Shown: positions 1-8,939 of the stretch, one piece after another
Position numbering within the stretch: the first letter of the stretch is position 1
Layout: every line of letters begins with the position of its first letter
Assembly (NCBI RefSeq): GCF_000388115.1
Contig: NZ_AQGQ01000015.1
Span: 1-40,081 of the forward strand
Direction of reading: 5' to 3'
DNA: 40,081 nt
Origin: Aeromonas molluscorum 848
GTDB taxonomy: Bacteria; Pseudomonadota; Gammaproteobacteria; Enterobacterales; Aeromonadaceae
Translations under genes and position numbers: made by a program
Notes under the pieces: generated by a model
What the model was told of the DNA's origin: nothing
Databases searched by the model: none
Seen by the model: the letters and a program-made list of their open reading frames with translations, nothing else

Positions 1-18
1 TTTTTTGTTGCCAGCCAA

Positions 19-855
19 TCAGGCTTGCGGCTTGTGCATGTGCAATGCCATCTGCGGGAAGGGGATCTCGATGCCCTCGGCGTCGAAGGCGAGCTTCACC
101 CGCTCGTGGAAGTCAAACCAGACACCCCAGTAGTCGCCGGTCTTGACCCAGGGCGCACTACTATGCTGACCGAGGAGTCGAGCAGAGCGGCAACGGCAAT
201 AGTGACCGCTGGCTCTTTCAGGATGCGTGGCTCTTCGTTGACCAGACGCTCCAGTACCAACTTGGCTTTGCGCAAGTCAGAGCCGTAGCCGATGCCGAAG
301 GTCATGTCGACCCGACGGGTGTCCATGCGCGAGTAGTTGATGATGTTGCCGTTGAGGATGGCGGAATTGGGCACCACTACCATCTTGTTGTCAGCAGAAG
401 TGAGCGTGGTGGTGAACAGCTGTACCGATTGCACCACACCAGAAGTCCCTGCCACTTCGATGAATTCCCCGGACTTGATGGGGCGGAAGATAATCAGCAG
501 GAAAACCGGCGGCGAAGTTGGAGAGTGAGCCTTGCAGCGCCAGGCCTATGGCCAGACCGGCGGCACCAATGATGGCGATGAAGGAGGTGGTCTGGACCCC
601 GACACGACCCAAGGCGGCGAGCACCACGAATACCAGAAGGCCGTACTTGAGTACGCTGCCGACGAAGTGGGTGATAGTGGCGTCGAGGTTGCGGGCCTTC
701 ATGACCTTCTCGACACCGCCACTGATGAGGTTGGTGGCAATATAACCGAGCAGCAGGGTGATCAGTGCTGCGGTGATATTGACACCATACTCGAGCAGCA
801 GTCCCTGATTGTTGACGAGCCAAGTCTGAGCACTGGTGAGCATTTCGGGTTCCAT
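19..855 (-). pseudogene. mscS: Small-conductance mechanosensitive channel MscS, interrupted by two compensating frameshifts
   Basis: MscS is an inner-membrane heptameric channel that opens under membrane tension to release solutes during hypo-osmotic shock. From the ATG at 855 (AGGAAG ribosome site just upstream) residues 1-116 match MscS, including the pore-helix region with GAAGLAIGLALQGSLSN. At about 502-505 an extra base in an AAAA run (TTTT on the coding strand) shifts the frame, and this frame stops at 391. The beta-domain continues in another frame (VAGTSGVV, VVPNSAILNGNIINYSR). A missing base near 147-154 returns the reading to the original frame, giving a normal end PFPQM and a TGA at 19-21. 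End to end the span is exactly 279 codons, about family length. As written only a 154-residue product with a foreign tail would be made. This could be a true loss or two sequencing errors; the identity of the family is sure. Confidence 0.88.
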
Positions 856-954
856 AACACTTCCTGTTGGGCGAATTAATCAAAACCACGGACTATAACA
901 GCGCATTGCGACAGTTTGGGTCGTTGTGGTTCGTGAGATGTTAATTTTTGCCAT

Positions 955-984
955 AAAAAACGGAGGAGGCCAAGTGCCTCCTCG
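955..984 (-). terminator. Rho-independent terminator after slmA
   Basis: Inverted repeat GAGGAGGC (963-970) / GCCTCCTC (976-983) with a 5-base loop. On the minus strand the stem is followed by six T (A955-A960). It lies 12 bases beyond the slmA stop codon and separates slmA from mscS. Confidence 0.8.
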
Positions 985-995
985 TCTATTTGGGG

Positions 996-1592
996 TCAAC
1001 TCTGCAGCAGCTGACTGCGAATAAACTGCCATTGGTCTTCAAAATCCGCAGTCGGTTTGAGCTTGAACTCGGAGCGGACGAACTGGCTGATCCGCCCCTC
1101 GGCATAGGCCAGCAGCAGATTGGCCAACATGGTTTCGTTGAGCTGGAACCCCTGGCCTTCTCGCAACCGCTTCTCGCGTAGCACCTGCTTGAGCTGGGTC
1201 TCCAGCTTGTCAAACAAGATGCTGATGCGATCCCGCAGCCTGTCATGCTCACCCAGCAGCGCATCGCCGTTGAGGATACGGGTGATACCGGGGTTGCGCT
1301 CCGCAAACACCAACAGCAGCTGCAAGATGTGATGGCAGCGGGTCATGGTGTCTTTCTCGTCGGCCAGGATCATGTTGACCCGTGACAGCAGGGAATCCTC
1401 GATAAAGTCGATCAGTCCCTCAAACATCCGTGCTTTGCTGGGAAAGTGACGATAGAGGGCCGCTTCCGAAACGCCAACCTCGGCCGCGAGTCGGGCCGTG
1501 GTGATACGCTGACCCGGGCTGGTTTCCAGCATATGGGCCAGCGCCTGCAGGATCTGGTCGCGCCGACTCTGTTTCTGATTACTGCTTGCCAT
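996..1592 (-). CDS. slmA: Nucleoid occlusion factor SlmA (TetR family)
   Basis: SlmA binds specific chromosomal sites and, when bound, antagonises FtsZ assembly so that division does not cut through the nucleoid. The 198-residue product has the E. coli SlmA length. A TetR-type helix-turn-helix lies at about residues 28-52 ([21 protein letters not shown]), and the C-terminal helical domain ends IRSQLLQS. The ATG at 1592 is preceded by AGGGGAA. It is last in a coaBC-dut-slmA run on the minus strand, 69 bases after dut, an order common in gammaproteobacteria; a terminator follows. In E. coli pyrE lies next; here mscS does. The assignment is strong from family-wide motifs and context. Confidence 0.95.
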   Translation of the reverse strand: MASSNQKQSRRDQILQALAHMLETSPGQRITTARLAAEVGVSEAALYRHFPSKARMFEGLIDFIEDSLLSRVNMILADEKDTMTRCHHILQLLLVFAERNPGITRILNGDALLGEHDRLRDRISILFDKLETQLKQVLREKRLREGQGFQLNETMLANLLLAYAEGRISQFVRSEFKLKPTADFEDQWQFIRSQLLQS

Positions 1593-1661
1593 GGATTCCC
1601 CTAAAAAAACAATGGCTTGATTCTGTTATTAGCCACGCAGCCAGGGCTGCGCTGGGTCTTG

Positions 1662-2120
1662 TTATTTACGACCAGAAGAACCAAACCCACCTTCACCCCG
1701 TTCGCTCTGATCAAACTCTTCAACGAGCTGGAAGCTGGCTTGCACCACGGGCATGATCACTAGCTGGGCGATGCGCTCACCTGGCTGAACGGTGAAGCTG
1801 TCACTGCCACGGTTCCAGACCGAGATCATCAGCTGACCCTGGTAGTCGGAGTCGATGAGGCCGACCAGATTGCCGAGCACTATGCCGTGCTTATGACCCA
1901 GACCGGAGCGGGGCAATATAGTGGCGCACAAGCCCGGATCCTGAATATGGATGGCAAGGCCGGTGGGGACGAGTATGGTTTCACCTGGTGCCAGGGTGAT
2001 GGCCTGGTTGAGCAGGGCGCGCAGATCCATGCCGGCAGAGCCCGGCGTGGCGTAGGCAGGCAGGGGGAATTCGGTGCCGATGCGGGCATCCAGGATTTTC
2101 AGTTCTATTTGTGTGTTCAT
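1662..2120 (-). CDS. dut: Deoxyuridine 5'-triphosphate nucleotidohydrolase (dUTPase)
   Basis: Hydrolyses dUTP to dUMP and diphosphate, keeping uracil out of DNA and feeding dTMP synthesis. It works as a homotrimer in the cytoplasm. All five dUTPase motifs are visible in the 152-residue product: AGMDLRA (29-35), PRSG (70-73), GLIDSDYQG (87-95, with the catalytic Asp), GERIAQ (114-119) and the Gly-rich C-terminal arm [10 protein letters not shown] (141-150) that closes over the substrate. It sits 39 bases downstream of coaBC and 69 upstream of slmA on the same strand, so the three are probably cotranscribed. The ribosome binding site upstream of the ATG at 2120 is weak. Confidence 0.96.
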   Translation of the reverse strand: MNTQIELKILDARIGTEFPLPAYATPGSAGMDLRALLNQAITLAPGETILVPTGLAIHIQDPGLCATILPRSGLGHKHGIVLGNLVGLIDSDYQGQLMISVWNRGSDSFTVQPGERIAQLVIMPVVQASFQLVEEFDQSERGEGGFGSSGRK

Positions 2121-2159
2121 GGATCTTTCGTCAGTTGGAATGGCCCCAAGTTTGGGGAC

Positions 2160-3362
2160 TCAGGGTCGATAGTGGCGCGCAATAAGGGCGACAAGATGAC
2201 GAGCCAGCGTCAGCTTATCGGCCAGTGGCAGGGTAGCTTGACCCCCTTGCCAGAAGACGGTAAGGGCGTTGTCATCGGCGTTGAAGCCTTGCCCGGACTG
2301 GGATACATCGTTGGCGGCTATCATATCCAGCCGCTTTCGCTGCAATTTACCGAGGGCATATTGTTCCACATCCACGGTTTCGGCGGCAAATCCGACCGTG
2401 AAGGGTTTGCTCGGCAGCGCCCCCACTTCAGCGATGATGTCGGGATTCTTGACCAGGGTCAGCACCATCTGGTCATTGTCACCGGTTTTCTTGATCTTCT
2501 GGCAGGCGACCTGGGCGGGACGATAGTCGGCCACGGCGGCGCAGCCGATGAAGAGATCGCACTCGTCGACCCGGTTCATCACTGCCTGATGCATCTGCAG
2601 GGCGCTCTCCACATCGACTCGCGCCACCCCTTGAGGGGCAGCCAGGGCTACCGGGCCGCTGACCAGCGTCACGTCGGCCCCCGCTTCACGGGCGGCGCGG
2701 GCGATGGCGTAACCCATCTTGCCGGAGCTGTGGTTGCTGATAAAGCGTACCGGATCCAGTGCCTCGCGAGTCGGTCCGGCAGTGAGCAATAGTCTGACGC
2801 CGGCGAGCAGGGGGGCGGTGGTTAACTGTTGGCAGCAGCGCTCGACCAGGTCGAGAGGATCCAGCATGCGACCGGGGCCCACGTCGCCACAGGCCTGGCT
2901 ACCGGAATCCGGTCCCCATAGCAGAATGCCGCGGCTGGCGAGGGTCTGGAGATTGGCCTGAGTGGCCGCGTTGAGATACATCTGCTGATTCATGGCGGGG
3001 GCGACAACCACCTGGGCGGGGGTTGCCAGGCAGAGAGTGGTCAGCAGTTCGTCGGCCATGCCAGCGGCCATGCGTGCCATCAGATTGGCGCTGGCGGGGG
3101 CGATAAGTACCAGATCCGCCCATTTGGCCAGCTCGATATGGCCCATGCCAGCTTCGGCTGCGGGATCCAGCAGACTATCGGCGACAGGATTACCGGAGAC
3201 CGCCTGCAGGGTCAACGGGGTAATAAATTCCTTGGCGGAACGGGTCATCACCACCCGCACCTCGGCACCCTGCTCTTTCAGACGGCGCACCAATTCGGCG
3301 CTTTTATAGGCGGCGATACCACCGCTGACACCCAACAGGATGCGTTTGTCGGCCAATCTCAT
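2160..3362 (-). CDS. coaBC: Bifunctional phosphopantothenoylcysteine decarboxylase / phosphopantothenate-cysteine ligase
   Basis: Two consecutive coenzyme A biosynthesis steps: CTP-dependent joining of cysteine to 4'-phosphopantothenate (CoaB, C-terminal half) and FMN-dependent decarboxylation to 4'-phosphopantetheine (CoaC, N-terminal half). In the 400-residue product the CoaC part shows [11 protein letters not shown], the active-site His in [10 protein letters not shown] (H75), PAMN (122-125) and the flap Cys in GSQACGD (C158). The CoaB part starts near residue 190 with [19 protein letters not shown] and NHSSGKMG, and has the KIKK lysine motif. It begins the minus-strand coaBC-dut-slmA group and is divergent from radC with 144 bases between the starts. 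The same pathway's coaD lies about 4 kb away at 7210. Confidence 0.96.
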   Translation of the reverse strand: MRLADKRILLGVSGGIAAYKSAELVRRLKEQGAEVRVVMTRSAKEFITPLTLQAVSGNPVADSLLDPAAEAGMGHIELAKWADLVLIAPASANLMARMAAGMADELLTTLCLATPAQVVVAPAMNQQMYLNAATQANLQTLASRGILLWGPDSGSQACGDVGPGRMLDPLDLVERCCQQLTTAPLLAGVRLLLTAGPTREALDPVRFISNHSSGKMGYAIARAAREAGADVTLVSGPVALAAPQGVARVDVESALQMHQAVMNRVDECDLFIGCAAVADYRPAQVACQKIKKTGDNDQMVLTLVKNPDIIAEVGALPSKPFTVGFAAETVDVEQYALGKLQRKRLDMIAANDVSQSGQGFNADDNALTVFWQGGQATLPLADKLTLARHLVALIARHYRP

Positions 3363-3506
3363 CTGCTTTGCTTCCGGCTCGTTCTGACTGGTCGGCTAAG
3401 ATAGCACAGCCTGAGGGTGACGACAGAGGCTGTCATGGGTGACTTGTGGTCAGGCTCTCGTCAATCTTTGCTATGTTTTCTGTCAGTAGATTTGGTTGGG
3501 AAACAT

Positions 3507-4181
3507 ATGAGTATCAAGGAATGGCCAGCGGGAGAGCGTCCCCGCGAAAAATTGTTGCTGCAGGGGGCGGTGGGTCTGTCCGATGCCGAATTGCTTGCCA
3601 TCTTCCTGCGCACCGGCGTCAACGGCCTGAGCGCCGTGGATCTGGCCCGGCAATTATTGCGGGAGTTTGGTTCACTGCGGGCCCTGCTCGGTGCAGATCA
3701 GCAGGCTTTTTGCGCCGCCCATGGCCTGGGGCCGGCAAAATATGCCCAACTGCAGGCGGTACTGGAGATGAGTAAACGTCATCTGGCCGAGCAGTTGCAG
3801 CGCGAGAATGTACTGACTTCCCCCCAGTTGACCCGGGATTATTTGCAGGCCCAGCTCAGGGACAGGGCGCGGGAAGTGTTTGCGTTGCTGCTTCTCGACA
3901 ATCAGCACAGGGTGATCAAGTTTGTCGAACTTTTCTACGGCACCCTGGATTCGGCAAGCGTCTGGCCCAGAGAAATCGTGCAGATAGCACTCAAACATAA
4001 TGCAGCGGCCGTGATTCTGGCGCATAATCACCCGTCTGGCGTGGCCGAGCCCAGCAGGGCCGACCGTCAGATCACAGATCGTATCATGGCCGCCTTGGCC
4101 CTGATCGATATCAGAGTGCTGGATCACTTGGTGATCGGTGACGGCATCACGGTTTCTTTTGCAGAGCGTGGTTGGTTATAA
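3507..4181 (+). CDS. radC: RadC family JAB1/MPN (JAMM) domain protein
   Basis: Widely conserved protein historically linked to DNA repair; that role is doubtful and its true activity is unsettled. The start chosen at 3507 ([10 protein letters not shown]) gives 224 residues, the E. coli RadC length; upstream in-frame codons back to 3417 have no family resemblance. The N-terminal part carries helix-hairpin-helix-like sequence ([27 protein letters not shown]). The C-terminal JAMM metal site is intact: H173, H175 and D186 in [15 protein letters not shown]. It is divergent from coaBC and followed by rpmB after 136 bases containing a promoter-like sequence, as in E. coli. Confidence 0.95.
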   Translation: MSIKEWPAGERPREKLLLQGAVGLSDAELLAIFLRTGVNGLSAVDLARQLLREFGSLRALLGADQQAFCAAHGLGPAKYAQLQAVLEMSKRHLAEQLQRENVLTSPQLTRDYLQAQLRDRAREVFALLLLDNQHRVIKFVELFYGTLDSASVWPREIVQIALKHNAAAVILAHNHPSGVAEPSRADRQITDRIMAALALIDIRVLDHLVIGDGITVSFAERGWL

Positions 4182-4203
4182 CCGGGCTCTGGCTCTGTAT
4201 TAG

Positions 4204-4232
4204 TTGATCTTTGATCACGGATGCTGTATAAA
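4204..4232 (+). promoter_or_regulatory. Probable sigma-70 promoter for rpmB-rpmG
   Basis: TTGATC (4204-4209) and TATAAA (4227-4232) are separated by exactly 17 bases, about 85 bases before the rpmB ATG. The match is good and it stands directly upstream of highly expressed ribosomal genes. Read from sequence only. Confidence 0.6.
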
Positions 4233-4317
4233 ATGCCGCCTTCTGTTTGCCCCGCAATCGAAGGCCAGCGGGGCAGATATTTGCTCGAGCAATGAAGTAA
4301 GATTTGGAGAGACTGAC

Positions 4318-4554
4318 ATGTCTAGAGTATGCCAAGTAACCGGCAAGCGCCCGGCAGTTGGTAACAACCGTTCGCACGCTAACAACGCTACCAAGCGTCG
4401 TTTCCTGCCGAACCTGCACACTCACCGTTTTTGGGTTGAGGGTGAAAAACGCTTCGTGAGCCTGCGCGTATCCGCAAAAGGCATGCGTATCATCGACAAG
4501 CGCGGCGTTGAAGTGGTTCTGGCTGAACTGCGTGCCAGCGGCGTTAAGGTATAA
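4318..4554 (+). CDS. rpmB: 50S ribosomal protein L28
   Basis: Structural protein of the large ribosomal subunit. The 78-residue product starts [12 protein letters not shown], has the family core [11 protein letters not shown] and [23 protein letters not shown], and ends LRASGVKV, the same length as E. coli L28. A purine-rich TTGGAGAG precedes the ATG. It carries none of the four-cysteine zinc motif found in other L28 forms, so it is the zinc-free type. It is followed after 11 bases by rpmG; the two form one unit ending in a strong terminator. Confidence 0.98.
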   Translation: MSRVCQVTGKRPAVGNNRSHANNATKRRFLPNLHTHRFWVEGEKRFVSLRVSAKGMRIIDKRGVEVVLAELRASGVKV

Positions 4555-4565
4555 GGAATTAGATC

Positions 4566-4733
4566 ATGGCTAAAGGTATTCGCGATAAAATTCGTCTGAA
4601 CTCCAGCGCCGGTACTGGTCACTTCTATACCACTACCAAGAACAAGCGCACCATGCCCGAAAAAATGGAGATCAAGAAATTTGATCCCGTTATTCGTCAG
4701 CATGTGATCTACAAAGAAGGCAAAATCAAGTAA
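4566..4733 (+). CDS. rpmG: 50S ribosomal protein L33
   Basis: Small basic protein of the large ribosomal subunit. I translated it directly: 55 residues starting [19 protein letters not shown] and ending IYKEGKIK, typical of gammaproteobacterial L33. It lacks the CxxC pairs of zinc-binding L33 forms (no cysteine at all), so it belongs to the C-minus class, matching the zinc-free L28 upstream. The start lies 11 bases after the rpmB stop with GGAATTAG as ribosome site. A hairpin with a T run follows 17 bases after the stop. Confidence 0.98.
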   Translation: MAKGIRDKIRLNSSAGTGHFYTTTKNKRTMPEKMEIKKFDPVIRQHVIYKEGKIK

Positions 4734-4750
4734 CCACTTGAATTTGTCTC

Positions 4751-4779
4751 AAAAACCCGGCTTCGTGCCGGGTTTTTTT
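4751..4779 (+). terminator. Rho-independent terminator after rpmG
   Basis: AACCCGG / CCGGGTT stem with a short CTTCGTG loop, then seven T. It ends the rpmB-rpmG unit. Confidence 0.9.
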
Positions 4780-4823
4780 ATGGCTCAAATTCAGTACACT
4801 GCCGACTCGAACGGAGGCTTGTC

Positions 4824-5279
4824 ATGGTAAAACTGAGCCGTAAAGGCTGGAACAACGTCATCATCATAGCGGTATTGGTGGTGATAGTGCTGCTGCATCG
4901 CCTTGAGCAGGCCCAACAAGCGAACAGCGCCCAGCGCTTGCATGGCTTGTTGCCCGAGGGCGCCGTGGTGCTGACTTGGCAAGGACCGAGCTGGACCCTG
5001 GAGCGAATGGGGCAAGGCTGGCGCACTGTGCCGGATCTGGGGCTAGACAACGCAGCCCTGAGCCGCCAGGTTGAGCTGTGGCAAGGCTGGCAGTTGTTGC
5101 CGAGTGAACCGCTGCGTGGTACCCCGGTCGAGTTCAGACTCTGGCTGGCCGGGCAGGGGGAGCCTCTGAGCCTGGCGCTTTATCAGGATAATGGCCGTTA
5201 TGCCGTTCGCCTGGGCCAGGATCGCTGGCTGACGCTTAGCACAGAGCAGTATCGCGCCCTGCTCAAACCCACACCCTGA
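4824..5279 (+). CDS. Hypothetical membrane-anchored protein
   Basis: I do not recognise a characterised family. The 151-residue product has a short basic N-terminus (MVKLSRKGW), one hydrophobic anchor at about residues 11-25 (VIIIAVLVVIVLLH), then a soluble, probably periplasmic domain rich in Trp and Gln (LTWQGPSWTLERMGQGW, QVELWQGWQLLPSEP). GGAGG stands nine bases before the ATG. It lies between the rpmG terminator and mutM, whose start is 15 bases after its stop, so it is likely cotranscribed with mutM. Codon usage looks like its neighbours, which argues for a real gene. No signal peptidase site is evident, so it should stay anchored in the inner membrane. Confidence 0.75.
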   Translation: MVKLSRKGWNNVIIIAVLVVIVLLHRLEQAQQANSAQRLHGLLPEGAVVLTWQGPSWTLERMGQGWRTVPDLGLDNAALSRQVELWQGWQLLPSEPLRGTPVEFRLWLAGQGEPLSLALYQDNGRYAVRLGQDRWLTLSTEQYRALLKPTP

Positions 5280-5294
5280 GTCTGCGAGGATAAG

Positions 5295-6107
5295 ATGCCC
5301 GAGTTACCCGAAGTTGAAGTCAGCCGCCAGGGCATCTCCCCCTGGCTTACCGGCATCGAAGTGACCCGCGTGGTGGTGCGCGATGGTCGTCTGCGCTGGC
5401 CCATTCCGGGTGAGATCCAGGAACTGGTCAATCTCACTATCCGCAGGGTCAGTCGCCGCGCCAAATACCTGCTGCTGGAGACTGACTTTGGCACCGCCAT
5501 CCTCCATCTGGGGATGTCCGGCAGCCTGCGGGTGCTCAACATCGGCACCCCGGCCGAGAAACACGACCATGTGGATATCGAGCTGGCCAATGGCAAGCTG
5601 TTGCGCCTCAACGACCCCCGCCGTTTCGGGGCGCTGCTGTGGACCCGCGAGCCCGCCGAGGCTCATGCCCTGCTCGCCAAGCTGGGCCCGGAACCGCTCA
5701 CCGAGGCCTTCAATGCCGAGTATCTGCAGGGCCGGGCCAAGGGGCGCGGCATAGCGATCAAGACCTTCCTGATGGATAACCATGTGGTGGTCGGTGTTGG
5801 CAACATCTACGCCAATGAGGCGTTGTTTGCCGCTGGTATTAACCCCAAGCGGGCGGCAGGCGAGGTGAGTGGCGAGCGGTTGGGGACCCTGGTGGCCGAG
5901 ATCAAGCGAGTATTGGCCGAGGCGATCCACCAGGGGGGTACCACCCTCAAGGATTTCACCAGTGCCGATGGCAAGCCAGGCTATTTCGTGCAGCAGTTGC
6001 AGGTGTATGGCCGGGGCGGCCAGCCTTGCTATCAATGCCAGTTGCCGCTGACCGAGATCCGTATCGGCCAGCGTACCACTGTGTTCTGCAGCCACTGCCA
6101 ATACTGA
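5295..6107 (+). CDS. mutM: Formamidopyrimidine-DNA glycosylase (Fpg)
   Basis: Base-excision repair enzyme that removes 8-oxoguanine and formamidopyrimidines and cuts the abasic strand by beta,delta-elimination. The 270-residue product begins MPELPEVE: Pro2, exposed by Met removal, is the Schiff-base nucleophile and Glu3 the acid. [10 protein letters not shown] and the lesion-binding helix-two-turn-helix region ([12 protein letters not shown]) follow. The C-terminal zinc finger is complete, C-x2-C-x16-C-x2-C (CYQC ... CSHC). GCGAGGA precedes the ATG. It follows the unknown membrane protein closely and lies in the usual rpmG-mutM-coaD neighbourhood. Confidence 0.97.
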   Translation: MPELPEVEVSRQGISPWLTGIEVTRVVVRDGRLRWPIPGEIQELVNLTIRRVSRRAKYLLLETDFGTAILHLGMSGSLRVLNIGTPAEKHDHVDIELANGKLLRLNDPRRFGALLWTREPAEAHALLAKLGPEPLTEAFNAEYLQGRAKGRGIAIKTFLMDNHVVVGVGNIYANEALFAAGINPKRAAGEVSGERLGTLVAEIKRVLAEAIHQGGTTLKDFTSADGKPGYFVQQLQVYGRGGQPCYQCQLPLTEIRIGQRTTVFCSHCQY

Positions 6108-6211
6108 CAAGAGACTTATTTGGGTAAGTTGTAAGCAAGTGTTGCCAGCCGATTGAAGTGACCGCTCGTCACTCCTAGGATCGCCCCCCATTCAGGCGGC
6201 AGGAGCAGGAT

Positions 6212-7150
6212 ATGACGAGCAACTCTTTCGGTTGGGAGCAACTCTCCCGTCAACCCCATTATGGCGCACTCGCCATGGCGCGTTACCTCTACCCGGATGG
6301 AGGCAGTCGCTTGTTCTTCAAGCGTGGCAAGTTTGTGCTGCGCAGTCTGCTCTATCGCAGGTCCATGGCCCAGGTGTTTGAACTGTTTTGCTGCGAGCCG
6401 CTCAAGGCGCTGCCAATGCAGTACCCCGAACTGCTCGACAAGCCGCTGCGTCCCTATCGCTTTGCCCGCTCCAATGCCCGCCAGCGGGCCGCCATGCTGG
6501 TCGAACACTACCGCTTGTTGCAACATTGCTATCCCGAGCTGATTGCCCCCCTCTATCTGGCAGAGGGAATTGAGCTGGGTCTTTATCCCCAGAGTGGCTG
6601 CCGCATCGTGTTGCGTCACGATGGTACCTTCAGGCGCGAGGCCGAGTTGGTGGTTTCCATTATTGATGAGCAGGGGCAGCGGCTCTACAGTTGCGCCTTC
6701 TCTTTTGCCGGACAACCCGACGCCCTGCGTCTGGTGATTGGCTCTGTGCAGGGCCCCGAACCCGGGGTTGCCCAGGCACAGGACAGGGTGCGCGACTTGA
6801 CCAAGGAGGGTCATGGTCTGAGGCCCAAGTCACTGGTGGTGATACTGGTGCTCGGGTTGGCCGAGGCAATGGGTGCTGTGCGAGTCGATGCGGTGCGCAA
6901 GCGAGCCCATGTGTTTCAGGCCAAACGCTACAGCAGCAAGCAGAAGGCAAACTTGCAGGCGGACTATGACGAGTTGTGGCAGGAGTTTGGGGCACAGGAG
7001 CTGGATGATAACTTCGTTAGCCTGATGCCGGCCGGGCGCAAGCCATTGGAAGAGATAGCCTCGAAGAAGCGGGCCATGTATCGGCGCCGCTATGAGTGGC
7101 TCGATACCCTGGCGTTATCCAGTCGGGTGCGGTTTAACCGGGCCAAATGA
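6212..7150 (+). CDS. VirK/YbjX family protein (DUF535)
   Basis: The 312-residue product fits the DUF535 family of E. coli YbjX and Shigella/Salmonella VirK. Members are linked to virulence and to resistance against antimicrobial peptides, but no biochemical activity is settled. Recognisable parts are the N-terminal KFVLRSLLYRRSMAQVFELF segment, LYLAEGIELGLYPQSG, the central VVSIIDEQGQRLYSCAFSF, GSVQGPEP and a C-terminal basic tail (KKRAMYRRRYEWLDTL) typical of the family. CAGGAGCAGGAT precedes the ATG. It stands between mutM and coaD with its own 104-base leader and a strong terminator, so it is probably an independent unit. The link to envelope resistance fits the adjoining LPS core genes, but that is inference. 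Confidence 0.85.
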   Translation: MTSNSFGWEQLSRQPHYGALAMARYLYPDGGSRLFFKRGKFVLRSLLYRRSMAQVFELFCCEPLKALPMQYPELLDKPLRPYRFARSNARQRAAMLVEHYRLLQHCYPELIAPLYLAEGIELGLYPQSGCRIVLRHDGTFRREAELVVSIIDEQGQRLYSCAFSFAGQPDALRLVIGSVQGPEPGVAQAQDRVRDLTKEGHGLRPKSLVVILVLGLAEAMGAVRVDAVRKRAHVFQAKRYSSKQKANLQADYDELWQEFGAQELDDNFVSLMPAGRKPLEEIASKKRAMYRRRYEWLDTLALSSRVRFNRAK

Positions 7151-7179
7151 AAAAGAGCAGGCCAAGGCCTGCTCTTTTT
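7150..7179. terminator. Bidirectional terminator between the DUF535 gene and coaD
   Basis: Near-perfect palindrome: A-rich flank, AGAGCAGGCC (7154-7163) and GGCCTGCTCT (7166-7175), then TTTT. Both flanks give a U tract on their strand, suiting the convergent genes on either side. Confidence 0.85.
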
Positions 7180-7209
7180 CGATGAGTCTTGGCTTGATGC
7201 GCCCGTGGT

Positions 7210-7761
<552 letters not shown>

Positions 7762-7830
7762 TCAGGCAAGAATACCCCCATCGCGCATTCAGCCTCCCCC
7801 TCTTGATGGTGGGGAGCAAAGGGATCTCTT

Positions 7831-8871
7831 ATGAAACGCATTCTGGTCGTTCGCAATGACAAGATTGGTGACTTCATGCTGGCCTGGCCAAGTTTCGCCA
7901 TGCTCAAGCACTCCATGAATTGCCATGTGACTGCCCTGGTTCCAGGCTACACGGCACCGCTGGCCCGGCTTTGCCCCTGGATTGACGAGGTGATCCTGGA
8001 TCCGGGCGCTCACGCCGACAAGGAGCAACAACGTGCCCTGCTGGCACGTGTCAAGGCGGCCGCCTTCGATGCTTCCATCTGCCTCTTTTCCAATACCCGT
8101 AACGCCAAGTTGGTGTGGAAAGCCCATATCCCTTATCGGCTGGCACCGGCGACCAAGCTGGCCCAGGTGCTCTACAACCAGCGGCTGGTGCAACGCCGCT
8201 CCCGCTCCCAGAAGCCGGAGTATGAGTACAATCTCGACTTGATCCGTCACTTCCTGACCGATCAACAGACGACAGTGATTGAGCCACAAGCGCCTTATCT
8301 GAGCTTCGATAGCCAATCTCTTGCCGAGGTGCGTACCCAGACGGCGCACAAGCTTGGGCTCGAGGAGACGCGCCCCTGGTTGATGGTTCATGCCGGCAGT
8401 GGTGGCTCGGCCAATAACCTCTCCATCGAGCAGTACGCCCGGCTCATCATCAAACTCAACCAGGGTTGTCCCGAGCTGCAGTGTGTACTGACCGCGGGTC
8501 CGGGGGAGGAGAGCAAGGCGGAGCAGCTGGCGGCCGAATTGCTGGCCCATGGCGGCAATGGCTGGATCTATCGCTCGGATGAAGGCTTGCCCAAGTTTTG
8601 CCAAGTGCTGGCCAATGCCGCTCTGTTCATGGCCGGTAGCACGGGCCCCCTGCACATAGCGGCGGCCCTGGATGTGCCGACTGTGGGCTTCTTCCCGGCC
8701 CATCGCTCTGCCACGCCGCTGCGCTGGCGCCCCCTCAATCAAGAGGGACGCCACCTGGCCTTCAGCCCGCCGGAGGACAGTGACCATCCGGAGGACATGA
8801 GTCAGCTCGATCCCAAGACCATGGCCAGTGCCATCGCCCAATGGGGCAAGCCGCTCTGGCAGGCGAGCTGA
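7831..8871 (+). CDS. Glycosyltransferase family 9 protein (heptosyltransferase-like, LPS core)
   Basis: Likely adds a heptose or related sugar to the LPS inner core at the cytoplasmic face of the inner membrane. The 346-residue protein has a GT-B fold signature of family 9: N-terminal ILVVRNDKIGDFMLAWPSF, a middle linker, then MVHAGSGGSANNLSIEQYARL and the donor-binding MAGSTGPLHIAAALDVPTVGFF near residues 270-290. It is shorter in sequence similarity to WaaF than to ADP-heptose:LPS transferases in general, so I do not assign a symbol. AGGGATCTCTT precedes the ATG. It is the first gene of the LPS block, divergent from coaD, and ends convergent with the minus-strand GT2 gene. Acceptor and sugar are not readable from sequence. 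Confidence 0.85.
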   Translation: MKRILVVRNDKIGDFMLAWPSFAMLKHSMNCHVTALVPGYTAPLARLCPWIDEVILDPGAHADKEQQRALLARVKAAAFDASICLFSNTRNAKLVWKAHIPYRLAPATKLAQVLYNQRLVQRRSRSQKPEYEYNLDLIRHFLTDQQTTVIEPQAPYLSFDSQSLAEVRTQTAHKLGLEETRPWLMVHAGSGGSANNLSIEQYARLIIKLNQGCPELQCVLTAGPGEESKAEQLAAELLAHGGNGWIYRSDEGLPKFCQVLANAALFMAGSTGPLHIAAALDVPTVGFFPAHRSATPLRWRPLNQEGRHLAFSPPEDSDHPEDMSQLDPKTMASAIAQWGKPLWQAS

Positions 8872-8889
8872 CCGATGACACAAATGATT

Positions 8890-8912
8890 CAGGGCCCATT
8901 ATGGGCCCTGAT
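8890..8912. terminator. Hairpin between convergent LPS genes
   Basis: CAGGGCCC / GGGCCCTG, 8-base arms around ATTAT. It lies between two convergent stop codons (8871 and 8940). Neither side has a proper U tract, so termination activity is only probable. Confidence 0.5.
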
Positions 8913-8939
8913 GATAACGTGTTGGTCAAGCGCGTTGCG

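Noticed and set aside
1887-2792. A 301-codon plus-strand frame across dut and coaBC
   Set aside because: It crosses two well-identified minus-strand genes and has no family resemblance.
7789-8883. A 364-codon minus-strand frame
   Set aside because: It is antisense to the GT9 gene and shows no domain; the plus-strand gene has clear heptosyltransferase motifs.
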